NCBI GenBank assembly: GCA_016716275.1
Contig: JADJWR010000001.1
Coordinates: 682,001-746,000 of the forward strand
Source: Burkholderiales bacterium
GTDB taxonomy: Bacteria > Pseudomonadota > Gammaproteobacteria > Burkholderiales > Burkholderiaceae_F
DNA length: 64,000 nt
Direction of reading: 5' to 3'
The notes under the pieces are model-generated. The model was not told where the DNA came from, did not search any database, and worked only from the letters and a program-made list of their open reading frames with translations. A program made the position numbers and the translations under genes. Shown piece after piece: positions 17,635-26,137 of this stretch. Within the stretch, counting starts at the first letter, position 1; every line of letters begins with the position of its first letter.

Positions 17635-19704
17635 ATGAACAGCGAACAGTCGCCAGGCAGGGCCGCGGATCCGCCGACGCATCGGGGCGGGCCCGGCGGC
17701 GCAGCGCCGCCGGCCGCCGGCGAGCCGCCGCGCGAGGCCTTGCTGTCGCTGCTCGCGCTGTACAACGCCGGCAGGCACGCCGAGCTGGAGCCGGCGACGC
17801 TGCGCACGGCCGCGCAGTACCCGCGTTCGGCCAAGCCCCTGCATCTGCTCGGCGCTTCGCGCCTGTCGCGGGGCCAGACTGCCGGGGCGGTCGAGGCGCT
17901 GCGATCGGCGCTGCAACGCGCGCCGGCCGATGCCGACATCAACAACCTGCTCGGCGTGGCGCTGTCACGCAGCGGGCAGCACGACGAGGCGCGCGCCTGC
18001 TTCGAGACGAGCCTGGCGATCGATGGCGGAAGCTACGAGACGCTGGTCAATGCCTCGGCGAGCGCCAACGCCGCCGGCGACGCCGAAGGCAGCCGGCGGC
18101 TCGCCGCGCGGGCGCTCGCCTTGCGGCCCGACGGCGTCGAAGCGATGCTCAATCTCGGCAACGCCCTGGTTGCCGCCGGCGAGGCCGACGAGGCCGACGA
18201 CGTATACCGCCGGGCGCTTGCGCTAGCGCCGAACATGCCGGACCTGCACTTGAACCTGGGCAGCGCCTTGAGCCGGCGCGGCCGGCACGGCGAGGCTGCC
18301 GGGGTGCTGCGCCAGGCGCTCGCGCTGCGGCCGGACTACGCGGCGGCGCACCTGAACCTGGGTCGCGCGCTGCACGAGCTCGGCGACACCCGGGGTGCGC
18401 AGCGGCACTTTCGCGCGGCTTCGGACGCCGACCCCGGCCTGGTCGAGGCGCACAGCGCCTACCTGTTCTCGCTGGCGCACGATCCCGGCATCTCGCCGCA
18501 GGACGCGTACGCCGAGCACCTGCGGATTGGCGAGCAGCTGGAAGCGCCGTATCGCGCCGCCTGGCGCGACCACCCCAACGACCGCGATGCCGAGCGGGAC
18601 CTGCGGGTCGGCTTCGTTTCCGGCGATCTGCACGAGCACCCGCTGGCCAACCTGATCGAACCGATCTGGCGGGCGATGCGTCGCGGCCGCCACCGCATCT
18701 ACGCATACGCCAACGGCACCTGGGGCGATGCCGTCGAGGCGCGCCTGAAGGCCCTGACCGACCAATGGCTGCATGTCGAGAAAATGGGCGACCAGGAACT
18801 GAGCGAGCGCATCCGGGCCGACCGGATCGACATCCTGTTCGACCTGTCCGGCCACACGGCGCGCAACCGGCTGCGCGTGTTCGCGCGCAGGCCGGCACCC
18901 GTGCAGGTCACCTGGCTCGGCTACCCGGGCACCACCGGGCTTTCGGCGATCGACTACCGGCTGATGCGTGGGCACGAACCGAAGCGAGAGGCCCTGCAGG
19001 CGCAGTGCCGCGAAAGGATCATTCACTTCGGCGCACGCGCTTTCGAGCCGCCGCCGCAGTCGCCGCCGGTCAATCCGCTGCCGGCGTCGAGCCGGGGCTG
19101 GCTGACTTTCGGCAGCTTCAACCGGCCGAGCAAGCTGGGCGAAGGCGTGATCGCCCTGTGGAGCCGCGTGCTGCGGGCGCTGCCGCAATCGCGCCTGCTG
19201 GTCGCCGGGGTCAATGAACGGACACTCGGCGAGCGGCTGCTGGCGCAGTTCGCCGCGCACGGTGTCGCCGCCGGGCGGCTCGAGTTCCGGCCCCGAGCAG
19301 CGATGCGCGAGTACCTCGAAATGCACCACGACGTCGACATCGCCCTGGACACCTTCCCCTACACTGGCGGAACGACCACGGTGTTCGCCCTGTGGATGGG
19401 CGTGCCGGTGCTGACGCTGGCCGGCGAGTCGCTGCAGCAGAACCAGGCGGCCGCGTCGATCCGCGCGCTCGGCCTGGCCGACTGGGTGACCGAGAGCGAA
19501 GACGAGTTCGTCGATCGTGCCTGCCGGGCGGCGGCCGACCTGCTGTCGCTCGCGCGGATCCGCGGCGAGCTGCGCCCGCGGGCGCAGCGGCAGCTGCAGG
19601 GTTCGGCCGAAGTCGCGGTCGTCCAGTTCGACCAGGTGCTGCGCCTGATGTGGCGGCGCTGGTGCAGCGGGCAGCCGCCCGAAGGCTTCGTCGTGCAGGC
19701 CTGA
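17635..19704 (+). CDS. TPR / GT41 protein, third O-GlcNAc-transferase-like gene
   Basis: This 689-residue protein is divergently transcribed from the other two GT41 genes. TPRs occupy about residues 30-275, and GT41 motifs follow: VGFVSGDLHEHPLANLIEP, DLSGHTARNRLRVFARRPAP, VTWLGYPGTTGLSAIDYR, FGSFNRPSKLGEGVIALW and DTFPYTGGTTTVFALWMG. The start ATG at 17635 gives MNSEQSPGRAADPP; the frame stays open far upstream but only as proline/arginine-rich shadow sequence. It is more diverged from the other two than they are from each other: PGTTG replaces FATTG, and VFALWMG replaces CEALWMG. The 155-base divergent gap from 17480 must contain its promoter. Confidence 0.9.
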   Translation: MNSEQSPGRAADPPTHRGGPGGAAPPAAGEPPREALLSLLALYNAGRHAELEPATLRTAAQYPRSAKPLHLLGASRLSRGQTAGAVEALRSALQRAPADADINNLLGVALSRSGQHDEARACFETSLAIDGGSYETLVNASASANAAGDAEGSRRLAARALALRPDGVEAMLNLGNALVAAGEADEADDVYRRALALAPNMPDLHLNLGSALSRRGRHGEAAGVLRQALALRPDYAAAHLNLGRALHELGDTRGAQRHFRAASDADPGLVEAHSAYLFSLAHDPGISPQDAYAEHLRIGEQLEAPYRAAWRDHPNDRDAERDLRVGFVSGDLHEHPLANLIEPIWRAMRRGRHRIYAYANGTWGDAVEARLKALTDQWLHVEKMGDQELSERIRADRIDILFDLSGHTARNRLRVFARRPAPVQVTWLGYPGTTGLSAIDYRLMRGHEPKREALQAQCRERIIHFGARAFEPPPQSPPVNPLPASSRGWLTFGSFNRPSKLGEGVIALWSRVLRALPQSRLLVAGVNERTLGERLLAQFAAHGVAAGRLEFRPRAAMREYLEMHHDVDIALDTFPYTGGTTTVFALWMGVPVLTLAGESLQQNQAAASIRALGLADWVTESEDEFVDRACRAAADLLSLARIRGELRPRAQRQLQGSAEVAVVQFDQVLRLMWRRWCSGQPPEGFVVQA

Positions 19705-19751
19705 TGGGCGGCGGCCCGGCTGCCGGCCGGTGCCCGGCGCCGCCGCGCGGT

Positions 19752-21158
19752 CTACTTCGAAAGCAGCGCGTTGACTGCCCGCAGGTCGTCCTCGCTCAGC
19801 GCGCCGATCGAGGCCTTCAGGCTCAGGCCGCTGAGCAGGAACGAGTAGCGGGCCCGCTTCAGGTCGCGCTGCGTCGAGACGAGCTGGGTGGTGGCGTTCA
19901 GCACGTCGAGCAGGATCCGCACGCCGACGCGGTAGCCGAGCTGCGTCGACTCGAGCTGCGTGCGGGCGGACCGCTCGGCCGACTCGAGCGCCTGCACCTC
20001 CGCGAGGCCGAAGTTGACGCCGGTGAACGAGGCGCGCGCCGCGTTGGCGGCGCTGCGGCGGGCGGTCTCGAGGTCGCTCAGCGACTTGTCCTGCAGCGCC
20101 ACCGCCTCGCGCACCCGGCTCTGCGTCAGGCCGCCGGTATAAAGGGGCATGGTGAGCTGCAGGCCGATGCTGCCGGTGTTGGTGCGGAACGAGCTTTCGC
20201 TCGTCTGCGTGCCGTTGAAACGATTGACGTTGTAGCCGGCGACCAGATCCACCGTCGGCTTGTAGCCGTCCTTGGCACGCTGGATCTCGCGCGTGGCGAT
20301 CTCGCTCGATGCGCGGGCGATCTGCACGCCATAGTTGGCATCCTCGGCGCTCCGCACCCAGTTGTCGATCTCGTTGGGCTGCGGCAGCGTGAGCTTCGGG
20401 TCGCCGGCAAGCTCGGCGAGCACCTGTGGATCGCGGCCGACGATCGCCGTCAGTTCGTTGCGGCGGACCAGCAGTGTGCCGACGGCCACCTGCAGGGCGG
20501 CGACGATCTGGTCGTAGCGGGCCTGCGCCTCGTTGGTGTCGACGATGGTCTTGGTGCCCACCTCGAACTCGCGCTTGGCCTGCGCAAGCTGCTGCACGGT
20601 CGCCTCGCGCTGCACTTCGAGCGCGGTGACCTGGTCGCGCGCGGCCAGCACGTTGAAGTAGGCGTTGGCCAGCCGCAGCGCCAGATCCTGCCTCGCCTGC
20701 GCCAGCACGCTTTCGCCCTGCACGATCACCAGCTTGGCCTGCTCGAGCGCCTCCCAGTTCTGCGGCCGGTACACCGGCACGTTCAGCGACAGACCGCCGC
20801 CGTAGTCGCTGAAGTTGTTGTTGAAGCTCTGCGGACTGATCTCGTACCAGTACTGATTGGTCCGGCCGACCAGGTTCAGGTTGGGCAGCAGCGCCGAGCG
20901 CGCCTGCGGCTCGCGCTCGAGCGTCGCCATGAACTGCGCCCTGGCCGCCGCATACTGCGAGTCGTTTTCGAGCGCCTGCTGATAGAGCGCCAGCAGGTCG
21001 TTGCGCTGCATCGTCCGCGCCGCCTCGCGCAGCGGCGCGGACGGGTCGTCGAGCTTCGACGGGGCCTGCGCCAGCGACGGCATGGCGAAGGCCAGCGCCA
21101 CTGCGCAGGCGATCGCCGCCACCGGCGCGGTTGGGAATGCCAGTTTGCGCGATGCCAT
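19752..21158 (-). CDS. tolC: TolC-family outer-membrane channel protein
   Basis: The 468-residue precursor has a signal peptide (MASRKLAFPTAP... ending near ...MPSLAQA). Two long repeats of alternating helical and strand sequence follow, typical of TolC: DLLALYQQALENDSQYAAARAQ opens repeat one and GLAEVQALESAERSARTQLES lies in repeat two. GYRVGVRILLDVLNATTQL is the conserved GxRxxxDVL(N/D) motif near the C-terminus. TolC trimers form the exit duct for tripartite efflux pumps and type I secretion, and macAB-type genes lie just across the divergent region. The ATG at 21158 is favoured because GGAGA precedes it at good spacing; an in-frame ATG lies at 21170. It is last in a pcm-like / rhodanese / tolC operon. 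Confidence 0.93.
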   Translation of the reverse strand: MASRKLAFPTAPVAAIACAVALAFAMPSLAQAPSKLDDPSAPLREAARTMQRNDLLALYQQALENDSQYAAARAQFMATLEREPQARSALLPNLNLVGRTNQYWYEISPQSFNNNFSDYGGGLSLNVPVYRPQNWEALEQAKLVIVQGESVLAQARQDLALRLANAYFNVLAARDQVTALEVQREATVQQLAQAKREFEVGTKTIVDTNEAQARYDQIVAALQVAVGTLLVRRNELTAIVGRDPQVLAELAGDPKLTLPQPNEIDNWVRSAEDANYGVQIARASSEIATREIQRAKDGYKPTVDLVAGYNVNRFNGTQTSESSFRTNTGSIGLQLTMPLYTGGLTQSRVREAVALQDKSLSDLETARRSAANAARASFTGVNFGLAEVQALESAERSARTQLESTQLGYRVGVRILLDVLNATTQLVSTQRDLKRARYSFLLSGLSLKASIGALSEDDLRAVNALLSK

Positions 21159-21190
21159 CGCCGTCTCCATCGGGGTCGGTTGCTCGTGTT

Positions 21191-21514
21191 TCAGTAAGTG
21201 GCCATCTTCGGGTCGACCTGGCGCGCCCAGGCGTCGACGCCGCCGCTCAGGTTGTAGACGTCGGCAAAGCCCTGCCGCGCCAGCCACATCGCCACGTGCG
21301 CGCTGCGCGCGCCATGGTGGCAGATGCATACCACCGGGCACTGCGGATCGAGCTGGTCGAGCTGCGTCGGCAGGATCCGCATCGGCAGCAGCCGGCTGCC
21401 GGCGATCTGGCAGATCTGCTGTTCCCACGGTTCCCGCACGTCGAGCAGGTGCGGGGCAGGGCGCTCCGGATCCTGCAGCCAATGAGCGAGTGCCGGCGCC
21501 GAAATCGTCTTCAT
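21191..21514 (-). CDS. Rhodanese-like sulfurtransferase domain protein
   Basis: The single-domain protein of 107 residues starts MKTISAPALAHWLQ. It has HLLDVREPWEQQICQI (the D-V-R/E strand) and VVCICHHGARSAHVAMWLA, the active-site loop with the catalytic cysteine followed by HHGARS. The C-terminal GFADVYNLSGGVDAWA is the family's closing motif. It should carry a persulfide on cysteine in the cytoplasm; the acceptor is unknown. Its ATG shares one base with the TGA of the upstream methyltransferase gene (TGATG), so the two are translationally coupled. Confidence 0.9.
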   Translation of the reverse strand: MKTISAPALAHWLQDPERPAPHLLDVREPWEQQICQIAGSRLLPMRILPTQLDQLDPQCPVVCICHHGARSAHVAMWLARQGFADVYNLSGGVDAWARQVDPKMATY

Positions 21515-22203
21515 CAAAAGCGGAAAGCCGACGGCCGGCGCGCGTTGGCCAGCGGCTTGGCGACCGTCTCGAACAGCTTCAGCGTGTCGAAGGCCGACTC
21601 GGTCACGCGCGTGACGATCTGGGCCGACATCACCGGTGCTTGGCCTACGATCGCCGCCAGCCGGCCGCCGATCTTCAGCTGCGCGAGCATTTCCGGCGGC
21701 ATCACCGGCAGGCCGCCGGAGACGATGATCACGTCGTAGGGCGCGCGCGCCTGCCAGCCGCGCGAACCGTCGCCGGTCTCGACGCGCGCGTTGTGCACGC
21801 CGTTGCGCTGCAGGTTGGCGGCGCCGAAGGCGGCCAGCAGCGGCTTGATCTCGACCGTGAGCACGTGCTGCGCCTTGTGCGCCGCCAGCGCCGCCATGTA
21901 GCCGGAGCCGGTGCCGACCTCCAGCACCTGCTCGTGGGCGCGGATGCCCAGCTCCTGCAGCAGCCGTGCCTCGACCTTCGGCGCGAACATACACTCCCCG
22001 GTATCGACGCCGTCGATCCGCAGCGGGATCTCCATGTCGGTGAAGGCGAGCAGACGGAAGGCGGGCGGCACGAACAGCTCGCGCCGGACCACCAGCAGCA
22101 GGTCGAGCACCGACTGGTCGAGCACCTCCCACGGGCGGACCTGCTGCTCGACCATGTTGCGGCGTGCCTGCTCGATGTCCAGCGACGGCAGCTCGGATGT
22201 CAT
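21514..22203 (-). CDS. pcm: Protein-L-isoaspartate O-methyltransferase-like protein
   Basis: The 229-residue product is of the PIMT family, which methylates isoaspartyl residues in damaged proteins. It has MVEQQVRPWEVLD, the N-terminal signature, then VLEVGTGSGYMAALAA (SAM motif I; canonical PIMTs have EIGTGSGYQ/xAA) and YDVIIVSGGLPVMPPEMLAQLKIGGRL (post-II/III). The active-site threonine/serine loop is less clear than in E. coli Pcm, so true repair activity is not certain. The ATG at 22201-22203 gives MTSELPSLDIEQARRN; the longer upstream frame adds no family sequence. It heads the operon with rhodanese and tolC, an order common in Betaproteobacteria. Confidence 0.82.
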   Translation of the reverse strand: MTSELPSLDIEQARRNMVEQQVRPWEVLDQSVLDLLLVVRRELFVPPAFRLLAFTDMEIPLRIDGVDTGECMFAPKVEARLLQELGIRAHEQVLEVGTGSGYMAALAAHKAQHVLTVEIKPLLAAFGAANLQRNGVHNARVETGDGSRGWQARAPYDVIIVSGGLPVMPPEMLAQLKIGGRLAAIVGQAPVMSAQIVTRVTESAFDTLKLFETVAKPLANARRPSAFRF

Positions 22204-22457
22204 CTGATCGACGGTCTCGTTCAACGTGAGGCGCGCGCAGTTTAGCAATCCGGCCGCGCGCCGTTCGGCGCTTCATTCCGCCGAATCGGCAGTTCATCGC
22301 CCTTTCACGGCGCTGGCGGCCGGCGCCCCGCGGCGGTCGGTCCTCGCCGCCGGCGGCCGTGGCGCGACGCTTACTTTCTGAAACATGGCCGGCGACGGCG
22401 CCTCAGTAAACTGCCGGCGACGCATTCTCGGACGCCGGAAGGCGCCAACGTCTTCTC

Positions 22458-23945
22458 ATGGCTAACCGGATTGGACGGCCCGGCCTGATCGCCGCGGTCA
22501 TCGTGGCGGTGGCGGCCGCCGCCGCTGCGTACTACTGGACCTCGCGCGACGCCAAGCAGGCACCGACCTACCGCTTCGCCAGAGTCGAGCGCGGGCCGCT
22601 GACCGCCACCGTGGCCGCCTCGGGCACGCTCAACCCGGTGACCTCGGTGCAGGTCGGCACGCAGGTCTCGGGCCAGGTCAAGGAACTGTTCGTCGACTTC
22701 AACTCGCCGGTGAAGGCCGGTCAGCTGATCGCCCGCATCGACCCGGAGACCTTCCAGTACCGCGTGCGGCAGAACGAGGCCGACCTGGAGGCGGCACGGG
22801 CGGCGGTGGCGCGGGCGCAGGTGTCGCTGGTCAACGCGCAGCGCGAACTGTCGCGGACCCGCGAGCTGGTGCAACGGGAGTTCGTCTCGCCGGCCGACCT
22901 CGACCGCGCGCAGGCGCAGTTCGACCTGGCGAAGGCGGAGGTCAACAACGTGCAGGCGGTGGTGGCGCAGCGCGCGGCGCAGCTGGCCTCGGCCAGGGTC
23001 GACCTGGCGCGCACCGAGATCCGTGCGCCGGTCGACGGCGTGGTGATCAAGCGCAGCGTCGACGTCGGCCAGACCGTGGCGGCGAGCCTGCAGGCGCCGG
23101 AGCTGTTCGTCATCGCCCGCGACCTGCGCGACATGCAGGTCGAAACCTCGATCGACGAGGCCGATGTCGGCCGCATGCGGGTCGGCCAGCGCGCGACCTT
23201 CACCGTCGACGCCTTTCCCGGACGCACCTTCAGCGGCGAGGTGCGGCAGGTGCGCAAGAGCGCGCAGACGGTGCAGAACGTCGTGACCTACACCGTGCTG
23301 GTCTCGGCGGCGAACCCGGACGGTCAGCTGATGCCGGGAATGACCGCCAACGTGCGCATCGTCACCGACACCCGCGAGTCGGTTCTGAAGGTCGCCAATG
23401 CCGCGCTGCGCTTCCGGCCGCCGGGCGAGAGCGCGGCACCGGCCGATGCCAGGGCGGCGGCCGAGGCGCCGCCGGCGGGCGGCGGGGGCGCGCAGATGCA
23501 GCAGTTGCGCGAGCGCCTGGTCGCCGAGCTGAAGCTCGACGAGGCGCAGCAGGCGCGGGTGCAGGCGATCTTCGAGCAGATGCGCGGCCGCTTCACGAGC
23601 CTGCGCGAACTGCCCGAGGAGGCGCGCGGCAAGGCGATGGCCACGGCACGTGCCGAGATGCGCGCCGGCATCGAGGAGGTCCTGAAGCCGGAGCAGAAGC
23701 CGCTCTTTGCGCAGATCATGGCCGAGGCGACCGGCCGCAGCGGCCAGGCTGGACGCGGCCGCCTCTGGGTGCTCGACGACGGCAGGCCGAAGGCGATCGA
23801 CGTGCGCACCGGCCTCACCGACGGCTCGTCGACCGAGGTCAGCGGGACCGGCATCGACGAAGGGCGCGAGGTGATCAGCGCAATCCAGGGCGGCGCCTCG
23901 GCGGCGCCGGCCGCCAGGAGCGGCGCGCCGCGGATGTTCTTCTGA
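22458..23945 (+). CDS. macA: Periplasmic adaptor of an efflux pump, MacA-like, with a helical insert
   Basis: The 495-residue HlyD/MacA-type adaptor has an N-terminal anchor (residues 10-27). The lipoyl half-motifs are VAASGTLNPVTSVQVGTQVSG and RTEIRAPVDGVVIKRSVDVGQTV, with a coiled-coil hairpin between them (about residues 95-175). A beta-barrel region follows. Between barrel and C-terminal membrane-proximal domain, residues about 345-430 form an extra charged helical stretch (LRERLVAELKLDEAQQARV ... EEVLKPEQKPLFAQIM). Its spacing recalls Spy/CpxP-type LTxxQ domains. The DNA-level reading frame is continuous through it. It is followed after 11 bases by the MacB-type ATPase. Confidence 0.9.
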   Translation: MANRIGRPGLIAAVIVAVAAAAAAYYWTSRDAKQAPTYRFARVERGPLTATVAASGTLNPVTSVQVGTQVSGQVKELFVDFNSPVKAGQLIARIDPETFQYRVRQNEADLEAARAAVARAQVSLVNAQRELSRTRELVQREFVSPADLDRAQAQFDLAKAEVNNVQAVVAQRAAQLASARVDLARTEIRAPVDGVVIKRSVDVGQTVAASLQAPELFVIARDLRDMQVETSIDEADVGRMRVGQRATFTVDAFPGRTFSGEVRQVRKSAQTVQNVVTYTVLVSAANPDGQLMPGMTANVRIVTDTRESVLKVANAALRFRPPGESAAPADARAAAEAPPAGGGGAQMQQLRERLVAELKLDEAQQARVQAIFEQMRGRFTSLRELPEEARGKAMATARAEMRAGIEEVLKPEQKPLFAQIMAEATGRSGQAGRGRLWVLDDGRPKAIDVRTGLTDGSSTEVSGTGIDEGREVISAIQGGASAAPAARSGAPRMFF

Positions 23946-23956
23946 TCGAAGAGAAG

Positions 23957-24694
23957 ATGAACCTGATCGAAGTCGCCGGGCTGGCCAAGGACTACGTCGT
24001 CGGCGACACGGTCGTGCACGCGCTCGACGGGGTGACGCTGTCGATCGGCACCGGTGAGTTCGTCGCGGTCATGGGGCCGTCCGGCTCCGGCAAGTCGACC
24101 TTCATGAACGTCATCGGCTGCCTCGACCGCGCCAGCTGTGGCGAGTATCGGTTGGCCGGCGAGGACGTGGCGGCGCTCGACGCCGACCAGCTGGCGCTGA
24201 TCCGCAACCGCCGCATCGGCTTCGTCTTCCAGCAGTTCAACCTGCTGGCGCGCACCTCGGCGCTGGAGAACGTCGAGCTGCCGCTGATGTACGCCGGGCT
24301 CGCCGCGGGCGAGCGGCACAGGCGGGCCGCCGCCCGGCTGGCGCAGGTCGGTCTGGACGACCGCGGCGGCCACCTGCCGTCGCAGCTTTCCGGCGGCCAG
24401 CAGCAGCGGGTGGCGATCGCCCGCGCGCTGGTCAACGATCCGGCGCTGATCCTCGCCGACGAGCCGACCGGCGCGCTGGATTCACGCACCTCGCTGGAGA
24501 TCATGGCGCTGCTGCAGCAGCTGAACCGCGCCGGCATCACGATCGTGGTGGTGACGCACGAGCACGACATCGCCGCCTACGCCGGCCGCCTGGTCAGCTT
24601 CCGCGACGGCCGCGTGCGCAGCGACGAGCGGCAGACGCCGCGCGACGCGGCAGCCGACCTGGCGCGGCAGGACGCGCCGCGCGAGGCGGCGTAA
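23957..24694 (+). CDS. macB: MacB/LolD-type ABC ATPase
   Basis: The 245-residue ATP-binding subunit has Walker A MGPSGSGKSTFMN (about residues 38-50), Q-loop FVFQQFNLL, signature LSGGQQQRVAIARAL, Walker B LILADEPTGALDS and the switch histidine VVTHEHD. The insertion after Walker A and the signature sequence are typical of the MacB/LolD/FtsE family of mechanotransmitting transporters. Here ATPase and permease are separate genes, whereas E. coli MacB is one polypeptide. With the adaptor gene upstream and a TolC gene nearby, the set forms a tripartite exporter for macrolides, peptides, siderophores or outer-membrane-bound substrates; the substrate cannot be told. Confidence 0.92.
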   Translation: MNLIEVAGLAKDYVVGDTVVHALDGVTLSIGTGEFVAVMGPSGSGKSTFMNVIGCLDRASCGEYRLAGEDVAALDADQLALIRNRRIGFVFQQFNLLARTSALENVELPLMYAGLAAGERHRRAAARLAQVGLDDRGGHLPSQLSGGQQQRVAIARALVNDPALILADEPTGALDSRTSLEIMALLQQLNRAGITIVVVTHEHDIAAYAGRLVSFRDGRVRSDERQTPRDAAADLARQDAPREAA

Positions 24695-24704
24695 GGACGG
24701 ATTT

Positions 24705-24839
24705 GCCACGGATGAACACGGATGGACACGGATTTCTTCCTGCATTGCGGCAGACATGGCGATTGAATTCGAAGCGGCGACGCCCCTGAAGCGAGATTGA
24801 ATTCGTGTTAATCCGTGTTCATCCGTGTGAATCCGTGGC
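24705..24839. repeat. Inverted array of 10-bp-spaced CACGGAT units
   Basis: Three CACGGAT units lie at 24707-24713, 24717-24723 and 24727-24733. Three ATCCGTG units, their reverse complement, lie at 24811-24817, 24821-24827 and 24831-24837, with a degenerate fourth at 24801-24807. The period is exactly 10 bp in each arm, the arms (24705-24733 and 24811-24839) are imperfect reverse complements, and both end in GCCACGGAT. The loop contains a direct repeat GATTGAATTC at 24761-24770 and 24795-24804. The element fills the 160-base gap between the ATPase and permease genes and has much lower GC than its surroundings. Confidence 0.9.
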
Positions 24840-24854
24840 TAATCCCTTGCCTTC

Positions 24855-26087
24855 ATGAACGCCCTGATGGTCCTGCGCGTGGCGCTCAACGCGTTGCGCG
24901 TGAACAAGCTGCGCACGGCGCTGACGATGCTCGGCATGATCATCGGCGTGGCGGCGGTGATCGCGATGATCTCGATCGGCGCCGGCGCGCAGGAGCGGGT
25001 GCGCGACCAGTTGCGCAACCTCGGCTCGAACCTGATCCTGGTGCTGCCGGGTTCGACCACCGCCAGCGGGGTGCGGCTGGGCATGGGCGCGGCGCAGACC
25101 CTGACCGAGGAGGACGCGCGTGCCATCGCGCTCGAGGTCGAGGGCGTGGTGGTGGCTGCGCCGGCGGTGCGCGGCACCGGCCAGGTGGTCGCCGGAGCCG
25201 CCAACTGGTCGACCCAGTTCTTCGGCACCACCAACGACTACCTGGTCGCCCGCGACTGGCCGATCGCCTCCGGCCGCGCCTTCGAGGACGGCGAGATCTC
25301 CGGCGCCGGCAAGGTGGCGCTGATCGGGCTGACGACCGCGCAGCAGCTGTTCGGCGATGCCGACCCGGTCGACCAGGTGATCCGCGTGCGCAAGGTGCCG
25401 CTGACCATCATCGGCGTGCTCGAGCGCAAGGGCCAGAACGCGCTCGGCCAGGACCAGGACGACATCATCCTGATGCCGGTGTCCACCGCGCGGGCGCGCG
25501 TGCTCGGCCAGGCGCAGGGGAGGCTGCGGCGCGTCAACTCGATCTCGGTGAAGGTCGCCGACGGCGTCGACATGAAAGGCGTCGAGGACCGCATGCGCGA
25601 GCTGCTGCGCCAGCGCAGCCGCGTGCAGCCCGGCGCCGAGGATCCGTTCACCATCCGCAACCTGACCGAGCTGCTGCAGGCGCAGGAGGCGGCCAGCCGG
25701 GTGATGACGCTGCTGCTCGGTGCCGTGGCCTCGGTGAGCCTGCTGGTCGGCGGCATCGGCATCATGAACATCATGCTGGTCAGCGTCACCGAGCGCACGC
25801 GCGAGATCGGCCTGCGAATGGCGGTCGGCGCCCGCGGCCGCGACATCCTCAAGCAGTTCCTGGTCGAGGCGATCACGCTGTCGATGATCGGCGGACTGCT
25901 CGGCGTGCTGCTCGGCGTCGCCGCATCGGTGGCGATCGCACAGTTCGCCGACTGGCGGGTGGACGTTACCTCGCAGGCCGTGCTGCTGGCGGTCGGCTTC
26001 TCGGCGGCCGTCGGCGTATTCTTCGGCTTCTATCCGGCGCGCAAGGCCTCGCGGCTCCTGCCGATCGAGGCGCTTCGCTACGAGTGA
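24855..26087 (+). CDS. macB: MacB-type ABC transporter permease
   Basis: The 410-residue permease has TM1 in ALTMLGMIIGVAAVIAMISIG and a large periplasmic domain (residues 50-280). The C-terminal FtsX domain has three TMs, starting around LLLGAVASVSLLVGGIGIMNIML. VTERTREIGLRMAVGARG, the hallmark loop of MacB/FtsX permeases, follows, and the protein ends YPARKASRLLPIEALRYE, the standard family tail. The ATG at 24855 lies just after the CACGGAT array. It pairs with the ATPase at 23957 and adaptor at 22458. Messages reaching it must read through the array, so its level may differ from the ATPase. Confidence 0.93.
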   Translation: MNALMVLRVALNALRVNKLRTALTMLGMIIGVAAVIAMISIGAGAQERVRDQLRNLGSNLILVLPGSTTASGVRLGMGAAQTLTEEDARAIALEVEGVVVAAPAVRGTGQVVAGAANWSTQFFGTTNDYLVARDWPIASGRAFEDGEISGAGKVALIGLTTAQQLFGDADPVDQVIRVRKVPLTIIGVLERKGQNALGQDQDDIILMPVSTARARVLGQAQGRLRRVNSISVKVADGVDMKGVEDRMRELLRQRSRVQPGAEDPFTIRNLTELLQAQEAASRVMTLLLGAVASVSLLVGGIGIMNIMLVSVTERTREIGLRMAVGARGRDILKQFLVEAITLSMIGGLLGVLLGVAASVAIAQFADWRVDVTSQAVLLAVGFSAAVGVFFGFYPARKASRLLPIEALRYE

Positions 26088-26137
26088 GCAAGATGCGGCC
26101 GCCATCGGGCGCGTTCCGACGGCGGGCGGGGGACTTA

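Noticed and set aside
19705..19751. GC-rich hairpin between the third GT41 gene and tolC as a bidirectional terminator
   Set aside because: The stem is imperfect and there is no T-run on either strand.
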